Shown: positions 52,949-62,561, counted from the first letter of the stretch. The stretch is 64,000 nt of DNA from JAYREN01 sp963663375 (GCA_963663375.1 OY760195.1:3162001-3226000); one strand, 5' to 3'. Translations and numbers: made by a program. The notes: generated by a model from the sequence alone, not told the origin.

Positions 52949-53051
52949 TTCACCACAGCGAGCGCAGAGAAATGAACGGACAAAAGCAGAGAAAAACCGC
53001 TTCCTGCTTTTCTCTGTGTTCTCTCTTTTCCTCGGCGTTCTCTGTGGTGAA
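52949..53051. repeat. Imperfect palindromic repeat
   Basis: Outer arms TTCACCACAG (52949-52958) and CTGTGGTGAA (53042-53051), with inner CAGAGAAAA / TTTTCTCTG. The right side reads like scattered CTCTGTG-GTTCTCTG repeats. It fills the gap between the second PAP2 gene and the convergent msrBA gene and could stop transcription of both. Confidence 0.75.
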
Positions 53052-53071
53052 TCTTTTTCCCTGCCCCCGCC

Positions 53072-54136
53072 CTACTCCCGCACAAAGTGACAGGTGTAGC
53101 CTCCTGGGTGTTTCTGGAGGTAGTCCTGGTGGTATTCCTCGGCCTTCCACCAGGGGCCGGCGGGGGTGATCTCGGTGACGAGGGGCTTCTTCCATTTCCC
53201 GGAGGCGTCCACTTCGGCCTTCACCCTTTCGGCGGTGGCCTTCTGGGCGTCGCTGTGGAAGAAGATCGCGCTGCGATACGAGCTGCCTATGTCGTTGCCC
53301 TGACGGTTCAGAGTGGTGGGGTCGTGCATCTTGAAGAAGAAGCGCAGCAGGGCCTCGAAGCTGGTCTTGCGGGGATCGAAGCGGATCTGCACGGCCTCGG
53401 CATGGCCCGCATGATTCTCATAGGTCGCATGAGCCACGGTGCCGCCGGTGTAGCCCACTTCGATGGCAAGCACGCCGGGCTGCTGCCGGATCAGCTCCTC
53501 CATGCCCCAGAAACAGCCTCCGGCAAGGGTCGCGACTTCGACTTCGGCCTTGGGTGCAGGCTTGCCGAAGAGGGGTAGGGCGTCGCCGTAGCCTTCCTTC
53601 TCCAGGTTCTCCACGGGAATGAAGCGCAGGGAGGCCGAATTGATGCAGTAGCGCAGGCCGCCCTTGTCGGCGGGGCCGTCGTCGAAAACATGGCCCAGGT
53701 GGGAATCCGCCGCCTTGGAGCGCACCTCCGTCCGCACCATGCCGAGGGTGGCATCGCGCTTCTCCACCACCTCGGAGCCCTCCACGGGCCTCGTGAAACT
53801 GGGCCAGCCGCAGCCCGAGTCGAACTTGTCCTTGCTGGAAAACAGAGGCTTGCCGCTCACGATGTCCACATAGAGGCCCTCCCGGTGCTCGTTCCAGAAG
53901 GCGTTCTGGAAGGGGGGCTCGGTGCCGGCTTCCTGGGTCACGCGGTACTGCATGGGGGTGAGCCTCTGCTTCAGCTCTTCCTTAGATGGTTTGCCTTGGG
54001 ACATGCGGTTCTCCTTGGTCGCGGCAGGAGTGATGGGACCCGCCGAAGCCTGCGGGCGCGACGAAAAGGCCGAGATGCCGAGGCCTGCCGCAAGGGCGGC
54101 GGCCACCACCAGTCCCCAGATCTTCGGTGAAGCCAT
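53072..54136 (-). CDS. Membrane-anchored MsrB-MsrA fusion (methionine sulfoxide reductase)
   Basis: A 354-residue protein. An N-terminal anchor or signal (residues 5-26) places it outside the cytoplasm. MsrB comes first (about 50-180): CGWPSFTRP and catalytic C164 in LRYCINSASL; the zinc-binding CxxC pairs of many MsrBs are missing. MsrA follows (about 198-354) with catalytic C208 in GGCFWGMEE. It repairs both R- and S-methionine sulfoxide in exported proteins. The B-before-A order is the less common one. GGAG is well placed at ATG 54136. Confidence 0.93.
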   Translation of the reverse strand: MASPKIWGLVVAAALAAGLGISAFSSRPQASAGPITPAATKENRMSQGKPSKEELKQRLTPMQYRVTQEAGTEPPFQNAFWNEHREGLYVDIVSGKPLFSSKDKFDSGCGWPSFTRPVEGSEVVEKRDATLGMVRTEVRSKAADSHLGHVFDDGPADKGGLRYCINSASLRFIPVENLEKEGYGDALPLFGKPAPKAEVEVATLAGGCFWGMEELIRQQPGVLAIEVGYTGGTVAHATYENHAGHAEAVQIRFDPRKTSFEALLRFFFKMHDPTTLNRQGNDIGSSYRSAIFFHSDAQKATAERVKAEVDASGKWKKPLVTEITPAGPWWKAEEYHQDYLQKHPGGYTCHFVRE

Positions 54137-54212
54137 GGGCCTCTCCTTTGCCTATGGGCGTTGGATGCAGGAGAAGGGACGGCTGTGAGGGCGACCCGGG
54201 AAAGGAACAGGG

Positions 54213-54989
54213 CTATGACACTTCCCGGCGGAAGAACCACCGCTCCGGCGTGGAGGCCTCCGGGGCGAAGCGGTAGCCTTCACCCTCGAAGCGCAGCAGT
54301 TCCTGGGGTTCCAGCAGCCGGTTCTGGATGACGTGCCGGGCCATGCACCCCCGGGCCCGCTTGGCGAAGAAACTCACCACCTTGAAGCGCCCGCCCTTGC
54401 TCTCCTGGAAGACCGGCGTGAGCATCCGCCCCTGGAGGGCGCCAGGCTGGATGGCCTTGGCGTATTCCTCCGAGGCCAGATTGAGCAGGATCGGTTCGCG
54501 ACCTGCGGTCTTCTCGGCCTTGAGCAGGAGGTTCAAGGCCTTGGTCAACCGGTCGCCCCAGAAGGCATAGAGGCTGCCCTCCTTCATCCGGGCGCCCATC
54601 TCCAGGCGGTAGGGCTGCATGAGATCCAGGGGGCGCAGGAGGCCGTACAGCCCAGAGAGGATGCGCACCTGGGCCTGGGCGAACTGGATATCCGCATCCA
54701 AGAGGGTCGCGGCGTCCAGGCCATCGTAGAGATCCCCGGCGTAGGTCCGCAGGGCCGCCTTGGCATTGGCTGGAGTGAAGGGCGTGCGCCAGTCCTGGTA
54801 GTACCCGAAGACCTGAGCCGCGAGCTTGTCCGAAAGGGCCATGCGTTCAGCTAGTTTCGGCGGAGACAGGCGCTTGAGTTCCTTCACGAGCGCTGCGGCC
54901 TCCTTCAGGAAGGCCGGTTGCGTGGGGGCCAGGGCGGAAGCGGCCGTCCCAAAATCCAGTGTCTTGGAGGCGGGGAGGATCAGGATCAT
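54213..54989 (-). CDS. yaaA: Peroxide stress protein YaaA
   Basis: A 258-residue cytoplasmic protein of the YaaA/DUF328 family: ILPASKTLDF at the start, RILSGLYGLLRPLDLMQPYRLEMG in the middle and FFAKRARGCMARHVI near the end. In E. coli it lowers free iron under hydrogen peroxide stress. It follows the deacetylase-caspase fusion gene by 6 bases on the same strand, so it is probably co-transcribed. The msrBA gene comes next, giving a run of stress genes. Confidence 0.93.
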   Translation of the reverse strand: MILILPASKTLDFGTAASALAPTQPAFLKEAAALVKELKRLSPPKLAERMALSDKLAAQVFGYYQDWRTPFTPANAKAALRTYAGDLYDGLDAATLLDADIQFAQAQVRILSGLYGLLRPLDLMQPYRLEMGARMKEGSLYAFWGDRLTKALNLLLKAEKTAGREPILLNLASEEYAKAIQPGALQGRMLTPVFQESKGGRFKVVSFFAKRARGCMARHVIQNRLLEPQELLRFEGEGYRFAPEASTPERWFFRREVS

Positions 54990-54995
54990 GGGGGC

Positions 54996-57692
54996 CTAAA
55001 GCTGGTGCAGGGATTCCTTGGCGTGGGCGGCATTGGGGCCCTTGGGCGCCAGCTCCAGGTAGGTCTCGAAGGCCTTGCGGGCCTTCACCTTCTCCCCGGC
55101 CTTGAGATAGGCATCGCCCAGGTTGCAATGGGCGATGGCGCGGGAGGGATCCAGGCGGATGGTGTTCTCGAACCAGCGCGCGGCCTCGGTGAAACGGTCC
55201 TGCTTGTAGTAGACGAAGCCCAGGTTGTTGGCGGCCAGGGCGAAATCGGGCCGCAGCTTGAGGGCCTCCGCGAATTCGGCCTCGGCCTCGGCGTAGCGCT
55301 TCTCCTTGAAATGCAGCAGCCCGCGGTCATTGGCCCGCTGGGCGGCCTGGCGCGGCGGGATCGCCACGCCCTTGCCCGCCGCGAGCTTCGCCTCGCCGCC
55401 TTCGAGGGTCTTCACCTTCACGGCTGCGGCCTCCCCGGGTTTCGCCCCTTCGGGCTTGACCTTCAGCCCCTCGAGTCTGGCGTCGATCCTCTGGTTGAGG
55501 GCGATGGCCGTGCCTTCCATCTGCCGTGAATCGGGGCTCAGGAATTCCGTTTCCGGCGGCAGCTCGAACACGAACTCGCCGCCCTCGGAGCCGGGCAGGC
55601 TGCCGAAGGCGGGCGTCTGGGACGAGACGCTGGCCACTGCGGGGGAGAGGTAGGCCGCCAGTTCGGTGGCGGTGATGAAGCCGTCGCCGTTGAGGTCGGC
55701 CTTGCCCGCGAGGCCCTGGAGCAGGGCCCAGGTGAAGATGGAGTGGCCGCCGGGCCCGCCATCGGACACCATCTGGTCCGCGCCCCCCGCCGTTAGCATC
55801 TGGCGGCCCACCCGCCGGGCGTTCTCCCGCAGGAAGTTCTGGGAGCCGCCCCGCATGAGGCCCAGGCCGCTGTAGCAGGAGTCCATGACGAAGAGCACGT
55901 GTTTGGCGGGAATGGCCTCGGCGATGTTCTGCAGCTCCGTCATGGGGATGGCGTCGGAAGCCACGTTCTGGGGGTCCGAATCCACAGGGATGATGTAGCC
56001 GAGATCGCGGCCCGAGGAGAGCTTGCGTGTGGTGCCGTGGCCCGCGTAGAAGATGAAGACCCGGTCGTCCCGCTGCAGGGGGCTTGGGCTCAGGCGGCCG
56101 TTGAGCAGGCCCAGGATGTTGGCGCGGGTGGCGTCCTTGTCCTTGAGCACTTTCACGTGGTCCTCGGGGAAGGCGAATTTCTCCACCAGCGCCTGTTTCA
56201 CCGCATCGGCATCCCGGCCCGCGTACTGCAGCTTGGGCCACTTGGCGTAGTCGTCGATGCCGATGACCAGGGCCCAGCTGTCCCGGTAGCCCGTGGTGGG
56301 AATGGCCCGGGCCCCGGCGGTGATGACGGCTTCGCCCACCTTGAATTCATTGCCGTCCCAGGCGGCGAAGTGGTAGCCGTCCGCCAGCAGGCGGTCCAGG
56401 ATCATCGGCAGCGCCTTCACCGTGCGCTCGTTGATGTCGTGGAAGAGCACGATGCCGCGCTGCTCGGCGTCGATGGACCGCAGCACACGATCCACGATGG
56501 AGCTGGGCACGGGATCCGCCCAGTCCCGGGAGTCGATGTTCCAGAGCATGGACTTGAGATGGAAGCCCTCCAGGGTGGCCAGGGAGGCGCCGGTGCGGGC
56601 ACCGTAGGGGAAGCGGAAGAGCCGCGATTTGCCACCGTCGATGGCCTTGAGCAGGGTGTCCGTCTGGCTGATTTCCACCTTGAGGGTGGCATCGCTGAAG
56701 GCGCTCAGGTTCCCGTGGCTGAAGCTGTGGTTCCCAAGGAGGTTGCCACTCTCCAGCAGCTTGCGGCTGGTGGCGGCCAGGCGGCCCAGTTTGGGGCTCC
56801 CGCTGGCGTCCAGGGAACCCAGGTTCTGACCCAGTTCGAAGAAGAGGCCCGGCACGCCGTACTGCTTGAGGATGCCTGCGATCTCTTCCGTGTAGGTACC
56901 GTGGGGTCCATCGTCGAAGGTGAGCACCAGGGTCTTCGCGGGCAGACCCTTGCCGGTGATTTCCTTGTCTTCGTCGGCCTTCTGGGCATAGGGGAGGATC
57001 GTGCCGTAGCTCCGGAGGATGGCCTCGCGGGTGAACAGCCCCTTGAGCTTGGCCACGTAGTCGTCCCAGCGCTGGCGCTGGATCACGATGCCCCGCTCAC
57101 TGAAACGACCGAAGACCTGCTTCAGCTCCTTGTCGTACATCGTCTCGATGTCCGCCAGGGCGCCGAGATCCTCGGAGACCCGCTTGTGCAGCTTGACGGC
57201 GGGCAGTGAAGGGTCGGCGGCCAGGGCGCCCTGGAGGGTGCGGAGGTTCTCCTTGAAGGCCAGGCGATCGGCATCGTAGAGGCCATTGCCGGATTCGATC
57301 CAGTCCAGCACCTCCTCCAGCACGGCGAAGCGCGTCTTGTGGGCGGAAGCCGCCACGGCGGCGAGGGCCTGGTCCAGGAGGGCCAGTCGCCCCTGGTTCT
57401 CGTAGTAGATGGCGAAGCCCGTGTGGTTGATGGGCTCCCGCTCCTCGGGCTTCAGATCCTTTTCCTCGGCCAGGAGCACGATGATCTTGCGGTAGCCCGT
57501 CAGGTTCTCGCGCAGGGCCTCCAGCAGTGGCTCGGAGTCGGGCTTGGCGCTGGGCTCCGCGAGGCGCAGGAGCCGTGCCTGGAGCGTGGAAGCCGAGGCC
57601 GGACGCCTGCGGGCGAGATGGACGGCAAGGGTGATGGCCCCGGCGGCCAAGAGCAGGCCGAGACACGCGAACAGGATTCTCTTCTTCAGCAT
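54996..57692 (-). CDS. Fusion of polysaccharide deacetylase, caspase-like peptidase, EF-hand and TPR
   Basis: An 898-residue protein with an N-terminal signal or anchor (residues 5-24). About 40-240 are helical with no named domain. A CE4/NodB deacetylase follows: TFDDGP (258-263), NHSFSH (H322, H326), RFPYG and VLFHDI. Then a C14 caspase-like domain (473-710): ALVIGIDDY, His552 in FYAGHGT and Cys606 in MDSCYSG. DLNGDGFITATEL (666-678) is an EF-hand-like calcium loop, and three TPRs fill 785-898. The order is unusual. ATG 57692 is chosen at the signal; yaaA follows. Confidence 0.9.
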   Translation of the reverse strand: MLKKRILFACLGLLLAAGAITLAVHLARRRPASASTLQARLLRLAEPSAKPDSEPLLEALRENLTGYRKIIVLLAEEKDLKPEEREPINHTGFAIYYENQGRLALLDQALAAVAASAHKTRFAVLEEVLDWIESGNGLYDADRLAFKENLRTLQGALAADPSLPAVKLHKRVSEDLGALADIETMYDKELKQVFGRFSERGIVIQRQRWDDYVAKLKGLFTREAILRSYGTILPYAQKADEDKEITGKGLPAKTLVLTFDDGPHGTYTEEIAGILKQYGVPGLFFELGQNLGSLDASGSPKLGRLAATSRKLLESGNLLGNHSFSHGNLSAFSDATLKVEISQTDTLLKAIDGGKSRLFRFPYGARTGASLATLEGFHLKSMLWNIDSRDWADPVPSSIVDRVLRSIDAEQRGIVLFHDINERTVKALPMILDRLLADGYHFAAWDGNEFKVGEAVITAGARAIPTTGYRDSWALVIGIDDYAKWPKLQYAGRDADAVKQALVEKFAFPEDHVKVLKDKDATRANILGLLNGRLSPSPLQRDDRVFIFYAGHGTTRKLSSGRDLGYIIPVDSDPQNVASDAIPMTELQNIAEAIPAKHVLFVMDSCYSGLGLMRGGSQNFLRENARRVGRQMLTAGGADQMVSDGGPGGHSIFTWALLQGLAGKADLNGDGFITATELAAYLSPAVASVSSQTPAFGSLPGSEGGEFVFELPPETEFLSPDSRQMEGTAIALNQRIDARLEGLKVKPEGAKPGEAAAVKVKTLEGGEAKLAAGKGVAIPPRQAAQRANDRGLLHFKEKRYAEAEAEFAEALKLRPDFALAANNLGFVYYKQDRFTEAARWFENTIRLDPSRAIAHCNLGDAYLKAGEKVKARKAFETYLELAPKGPNAAHAKESLHQL

Positions 57693-57844
57693 CGATGGCG
57701 CCCGTCTGCCTGGAAACCAGGCCGTTCCCGCGATCCTGGCAGACCTTGGGGTGGGACCAGTGTACCGTCCGCCCAGGCCGCCTTCCACGGCCTTCGAGGG
57801 GCCGTGGTACCGTGAACTATTCCTCGACGATCAACGGAGTTCCC

Positions 57845-59398
57845 GTGAACGAAACGAATGCCACCCCGTCCTCACCCCTGCGGGAGATCACGCAGCCCTT
57901 CATCGATCTGGTCCATGCGCCCAGGGCGCTGTGGGCGGTGAATCTCAGCTACATGCTGGAGGGCTTCGCCTACTTCGGCACGCTCACCTACCTGGCCATG
58001 TACTTCAACCAGATCGTGGGGCTCAGCGACAAGCATGCGGGCTGGATGGTGGGTGCCCTCACCTCGGGCATCACCTTTTCCATGCTCGTCTTCGGCTCCC
58101 GGGTGGACGCCTGGGGCCTGCGCCGCACCCTCATCGTGGCCATCTGCCTGATGTTCCTGGGGCGAGTCGTGCTGGCCTTGACCCCGGGATTCGGGCTGGC
58201 CAGCGGCAGTCTGGGTTCCCCCATGAACCTGACGGCCCTGGGCGGGATTCTGCTCATCGTGTCGGGCTTCGGCATGTACCAGCCCGCCATCTACGCGGGC
58301 ACGCGGCAGATCACCACGGCCGCCACCTCGGGCATGGCGTTCGCAATGCTCTACGCCGTGAACAACCTGGGGGGCTGGCTGCCCTCCTTCATGTCGCCCC
58401 TGCGGCGGGCCTTCGGCCTGAATGGCGCCATCGGTTTCTATGCCTTCACCACGCTGCTGGGCCTCACGCTGCTGGTCTCCCTGTTGACGCGGAGCACCCT
58501 GGAGAAGGCCACTTGGGAAGCCAAGGCCGCCGCCGACGCCGCGGGGCCTCAGTCGGAAGCGGAGCGCGCCGCGCTTCAGGATGCCAAGGTGGCCAAGGCC
58601 GCCGAGGATCATGCGCGAAAGGTCCCCACCCATCTCTGGGTCTGCCTTTCCGTGCTGGTCCTGCTGGTGGCCCTGGTGCCTTCCTGGACGGGAAGGTTGG
58701 CGCTCTGGGGTATCGAGGCGTTGAGCGTGATGCTCTTCTTCCTCCTTCCCCTCGAGAAGCGAAAGGCGACACTGCGGTGGCTGGCGAACCATCCCCTCGC
58801 AGACCTGAAGTTCTTCGCGTTCATCTTCGCGCTCATTCCCGTCCAGACCCTCTTCGCCTACAACTGGCTCGTGATCCCGCAGTACGTGGCCCGGGCCTTC
58901 GCCGGTTCCCGAGTCGGTGAGAATTTCGAGGTGGCCTCCAACCTCAACGCCCTCTTGATCTTCATCTTGTGCCCCATCGTGGCGGCGCTCTCCACCCGGG
59001 CCAAGGTCTACAACATGATGGTGTACGGCACGGCGGTGATGGCGGCCCCCGCCTTCTTCCTGGCCCTGGGGCCCACGGTGGCGGGCCTCTTCGCCTACAT
59101 CCTGGTGCTGAGCGTCGGCGAGGCCATGTGGCAGCCGCGCTTCCTGCAGTACGCAGCCGAGATTGCCCCCGAGGGTCGCACCGGGGCTTACATGGGCGTG
59201 GCTCAGTTTCCCTGGTTCCTCACCAAGATGCTCGTGCCGCTCTATTCCGGCATCGCCCTGGCCCGCTGGTGCCCACAGGTGGGCCCCCAGGCGACGGGCA
59301 CCATGTGGTTCTTCTTCGGATGCCTCGCCAGCGTGAGCACGGTCCTGCTCCTTCTCGCCAAGGGGTGGCTGGGGAAGGATTTCAAGACGAAGGCCTAA
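57845..59398 (+). CDS. MFS transporter, POT-like
   Basis: A 517-residue transporter with about twelve helices and a charged cytoplasmic loop near residues 215-260 (KAAADAAGPQSEAERAAL). The start NLSYMLEGFAYFGTLTYLAMYFN and the late YAAEIAPEGRTGAYMGV recall the proton-dependent oligopeptide branch, but the ExxERFxYY motif is not exact, so the substrate is unknown. GTG 57845 has GGAG five bases upstream. It is divergent from the fusion gene, and its stop TAA overlaps the stop of the Nramp gene. Confidence 0.85.
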   Translation: MNETNATPSSPLREITQPFIDLVHAPRALWAVNLSYMLEGFAYFGTLTYLAMYFNQIVGLSDKHAGWMVGALTSGITFSMLVFGSRVDAWGLRRTLIVAICLMFLGRVVLALTPGFGLASGSLGSPMNLTALGGILLIVSGFGMYQPAIYAGTRQITTAATSGMAFAMLYAVNNLGGWLPSFMSPLRRAFGLNGAIGFYAFTTLLGLTLLVSLLTRSTLEKATWEAKAAADAAGPQSEAERAALQDAKVAKAAEDHARKVPTHLWVCLSVLVLLVALVPSWTGRLALWGIEALSVMLFFLLPLEKRKATLRWLANHPLADLKFFAFIFALIPVQTLFAYNWLVIPQYVARAFAGSRVGENFEVASNLNALLIFILCPIVAALSTRAKVYNMMVYGTAVMAAPAFFLALGPTVAGLFAYILVLSVGEAMWQPRFLQYAAEIAPEGRTGAYMGVAQFPWFLTKMLVPLYSGIALARWCPQVGPQATGTMWFFFGCLASVSTVLLLLAKGWLGKDFKTKA

Positions 59399-60663
59399 CC
59401 GAGCACCACGCTCTTCAGCAGCATGAGATTCAGGAGGATCACCACGGCGGCGGTGGTCCAGAGCAGGAACTTCTCGATTCCCGCATTGGCGTAGCTTCCC
59501 ATCACCTTGCGGGAGGAGGTGAGGCTCAGCTGCAGGAGGATCGTGATGGGCAACTGGATGCTGAGGAGCACCTGGCTGAAGATCAGCGCCTTGAAGCTGT
59601 CCGTGACGAGGAAGACCGCCACCAGGGCGGGCGCCAGCGTGAGGAGCAGCCCCACCTTGGTGTGCCCATCCCGCAAATCGTAGGTGCGCCGGAACAGCCC
59701 CGCGAAGATGCTGCCCCCCGCCATGCCCGCGGTGATGGAGGAAGCCACCCCCGCGCAGAGCAGGGCCAGGGCGAAGACGATGGCCGCGGCCGGACCCAGG
59801 GTGGGGCGGAGCATGGCCTCCGCCTGCTCCAGGGATTCCACGGGAATCTTGCGCTGGAAGAAGGTGGCCGCCGCCAGGAGGATCATGGCGCTGTTGATGG
59901 CCCAGCCCACGATCATGGAGAAGAGGGTGTCGAAGAATTCGAAGCGCAGATGATGGCGGATGGCCTCGTCGCCCTGAAGGTTCCACTTGCGGCTCTGGAT
60001 GAATTCCGAGTGCAGAAACAGATTGTGGGGCATCACCACGGCGCCCAGCACGCTCATGACGATGGTGGTGGCCCCCAGGGGCAGCCCGGGCTTCACCCAG
60101 CCCAGGAGGGCCGCGCCCCAATGGGTGTTCACCAGCAGCAGCTCGAAGAGGAAGCCCAGGCCGATGAGGGACACGAAACCCACGATGAGTTTCTCGATGC
60201 GGCCATAGGTGTTCAGGAATAGCAGCCCGCCCACCACCAGGGCCGTGAGGCAGGCGCCCACCTTGAGGGGCAGGTGGAACAGCATGCCCAGGGCGATGGC
60301 GCCCCCCAGGATCTCCGCGAAGGCCGTGGCGATGGCGGCCACCACCGCCGAGCCGAGGGCGGGCCGGGAGATCCAGGAGGGCAGGTGCTCCGTGGCGGAC
60401 TCGGCCAGGCAGAGGCCCGTCACGATGCCCAGGTGCGCCGCATTGTGTTGGAGCAGGATCAGCATGAGGGTGGAGAGGGTGACCACCCAGAGCAGCTGGT
60501 ACCCGAAGCTCGCCCCGGCGGCCACATTGGAGGCCCAGTTGCCGGGGTCGATGAAGCCCACCGCCACCAGGAGACCCGGCCCCAGGAAGCGCAGAGGGCT
60601 CCAGGCCCCGGGAAGGGGGCTGCGGGTGCGCAGGTGTTCGCGGAACTCAGACCAGGTCTTCAT
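59395..60663 (-). CDS. Nramp-family divalent metal transporter
   Basis: A 422-residue proton-coupled transporter with about eleven helices. DPGNW (D39, N42) on helix 1 and AVVMPHN (A208, M211, H213) on helix 6 form the usual Mn/Fe site, with the selectivity methionine conserved. Function is Mn(II) or Fe(II) import. AGAGG is close before ATG 60663. No MntR or Fur site can be named upstream. Confidence 0.92.
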   Translation of the reverse strand: MKTWSEFREHLRTRSPLPGAWSPLRFLGPGLLVAVGFIDPGNWASNVAAGASFGYQLLWVVTLSTLMLILLQHNAAHLGIVTGLCLAESATEHLPSWISRPALGSAVVAAIATAFAEILGGAIALGMLFHLPLKVGACLTALVVGGLLFLNTYGRIEKLIVGFVSLIGLGFLFELLLVNTHWGAALLGWVKPGLPLGATTIVMSVLGAVVMPHNLFLHSEFIQSRKWNLQGDEAIRHHLRFEFFDTLFSMIVGWAINSAMILLAAATFFQRKIPVESLEQAEAMLRPTLGPAAAIVFALALLCAGVASSITAGMAGGSIFAGLFRRTYDLRDGHTKVGLLLTLAPALVAVFLVTDSFKALIFSQVLLSIQLPITILLQLSLTSSRKVMGSYANAGIEKFLLWTTAAVVILLNLMLLKSVVLG

Positions 60664-60759
60664 GGAGCCTCTGATGCCGGAGGGCGGTGGTGAGTCCCCG
60701 CGCCTCTGGGCAATCCCACGATCATAGGTCTGAATTCCGGGCCTTGGCATACTGGTGTC

Positions 60760-61239
60760 ATGCGTCCAGCAGATGATCCCCACGGGGTACGGGTGCCCCT
60801 TCCGCCCCCCCTGCTCTTCGCGTTGATCCTGGGCGGCGGAATCGGGCTCGGGTTCCTGTGGCCGATTCCCTTTCCGGTTGGGAGCTGGAGGCTGCGGTTG
60901 ACTCTTGCCGGGATCGCGGCGACGACATCCTTCCTCTTGGCGGCGTGGGCCATCATCGTGCTCGTGAGCATCAAGGCCTCGCCAGAATTCCAGCGCGAGG
61001 TACCCGCCCTGGCACAGAAAGGCCCCTTCCGGTTCACCCGGAATCCCTTGTATCTCTCGCTCCTCGCCCTCCAGGCCGCCTTCGCGGGGGCCCTCGACAA
61101 TCTCTGGATCCTGGGAGGCATGCCTGCTCTCATCGTTCTCCTGAACCACCTGGTGATCGCGCGGGAAGAAGCCTACTTGAGGAGTCGCTTCGGCCAGGAT
61201 TACCAGCAATATGCCCAAAGGGTCCGCCGTTGGCTCTAA
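60760..61239 (+). CDS. Isoprenylcysteine methyltransferase-like membrane protein
   Basis: A 159-residue protein with four to five membrane helices. GPFRFTRNPLYLS and REEAYLRSRFGQDYQQYAQRVRRW are the SAM-binding signatures of the ICMT/PEMT-like methyltransferase group. The bacterial substrates are mostly unknown lipids or small thiols. It is divergent from the Nramp gene and followed by pepT after 44 bases. Confidence 0.85.
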   Translation: MRPADDPHGVRVPLPPPLLFALILGGGIGLGFLWPIPFPVGSWRLRLTLAGIAATTSFLLAAWAIIVLVSIKASPEFQREVPALAQKGPFRFTRNPLYLSLLALQAAFAGALDNLWILGGMPALIVLLNHLVIAREEAYLRSRFGQDYQQYAQRVRRWL

Positions 61240-61283
61240 TTTTCGCGGGTCACCCCTCATACTGGAGGAAACCCGGAGACGCC

Positions 61284-62561
61284 ATGCAGACCTTCACCCT
61301 GGATGCCATCGAGAAACAGGAACTCCTCGCCCGCTTCCTGCGCTACGTGCAGGTGGACACCCAGAGCGATGAAGAGGCCACCTGCTTTCCTTCCACGGAG
61401 AAACAGAAGGATCTGGCGCGGATGCTGGTGGAGGAGCTGAAGGCCCTGGGCTGCGGGGATGCGGCCATGGACGAGTGGGGCTACGTCTTCGCCACCGTGC
61501 CTTCCAATCTGCCCGCCGGACATCCTCCGGTGCCCGTGGTGGGCTTCCTGGCCCACCTGGATACCTATGCGGGCACCCCCGGAGGGGGCGTGAAGCCGCA
61601 GATCATCCAGAGCTACGCAGGGGGTGACATCGCGCTCCCGGCCACGGGGGAGCGCATTCCCATGGCCACCAATCCCTCCCTGGCCCACTGCGTCGGTCAC
61701 ACCCTGGTGCACACCGACGGCACCACGCTGCTGGGGGCCGACGATAAGGCGGGTATTGCGGAGATCCTCACGATGGTGGCGTGGTTGAATCGTCATCCCG
61801 AATTCCTCCACGGCAAGCTGCGCATCGGCTTCACGCCGGATGAGGAAGTGGGTCGGGGCACCGAGCATTTCGACGTGGCGGCCTTTCGGGCGAAGTACGC
61901 CTACACCCTGGACGGCTCCGATCTCGGCGAGATCGAGGATGAGACCTTCTGCGCCGACACCGCCATCGTCACCATCAAGGGCCACGATGTGCACCCCGGC
62001 TATGCTAAGAACGTGATGATCAACGCCGTGCGGGTGGCGGCGGCCATCGTGGAGGGCCTGCCCACGGATCGCCTCCCGGAAACCACCGAGGGCCGGGAAT
62101 CCTACCTCCATCCCTTCGACCTGAAGGGCGATGTCACCAAAGCGGAAGTGAAGCTGCTGGTGCGGGCCTTCACGGAAGAAGAACTGCAACAGCGGGAGGA
62201 GGCCTTGCGGGCCGTGATCGCCCAGGTTCAGCCACGCTTTCCCGGCGCCCAGATCGCCGTCGAGATCAAGCCGTCCTACCGCAACATGGGCTACAAGATC
62301 GCCGAGGATCCCAAGGTGCTCGACTATGCGCTGGAGGCCGTGACGCGCCAGGGCATCACGCCCCTTCGCAAGGCCATCCGCGGCGGCACCGATGGTTCCC
62401 GCCTCTCCTTCATGGGCATCCTGACGCCCAATGTCTTCGCGGGCGGCCAGAGCTTCCACTCCGTGCAGGAATGGGTCTCCCTGGAGTGGATGGCCGCCGC
62501 CGTGGGGGTTTCAATCCAGCTGGTGTCCGTGTGGGTGGAACGCGCCCAAACCAAGGCGTGA
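61284..62561 (+). CDS. pepT: Peptidase T (tripeptide aminopeptidase)
   Basis: A 425-residue M20 zinc aminopeptidase that removes the N-terminal residue of tripeptides. AHLDTYA (H91, D93), LLGADDKAG (bridging Asp), TPDEEVGRG (catalytic Glu, metal Glu) and GLDGSDLGEI-like TLDGSDLGEIE are family motifs, with a late GGTDGSRLSFMG and FHSVQEW. ATG 61284 is chosen for GGAG seven bases upstream. Confidence 0.95.
   Translation: MQTFTLDAIEKQELLARFLRYVQVDTQSDEEATCFPSTEKQKDLARMLVEELKALGCGDAAMDEWGYVFATVPSNLPAGHPPVPVVGFLAHLDTYAGTPGGGVKPQIIQSYAGGDIALPATGERIPMATNPSLAHCVGHTLVHTDGTTLLGADDKAGIAEILTMVAWLNRHPEFLHGKLRIGFTPDEEVGRGTEHFDVAAFRAKYAYTLDGSDLGEIEDETFCADTAIVTIKGHDVHPGYAKNVMINAVRVAAAIVEGLPTDRLPETTEGRESYLHPFDLKGDVTKAEVKLLVRAFTEEELQQREEALRAVIAQVQPRFPGAQIAVEIKPSYRNMGYKIAEDPKVLDYALEAVTRQGITPLRKAIRGGTDGSRLSFMGILTPNVFAGGQSFHSVQEWVSLEWMAAAVGVSIQLVSVWVERAQTKA

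Noticed and set aside
57872..60121. Very long frame antisense to the MFS gene and part of the Nramp gene
   Set aside because: Spans two real genes in different orientations; residues are His/Gln/Gly/Pro-rich without any motif.
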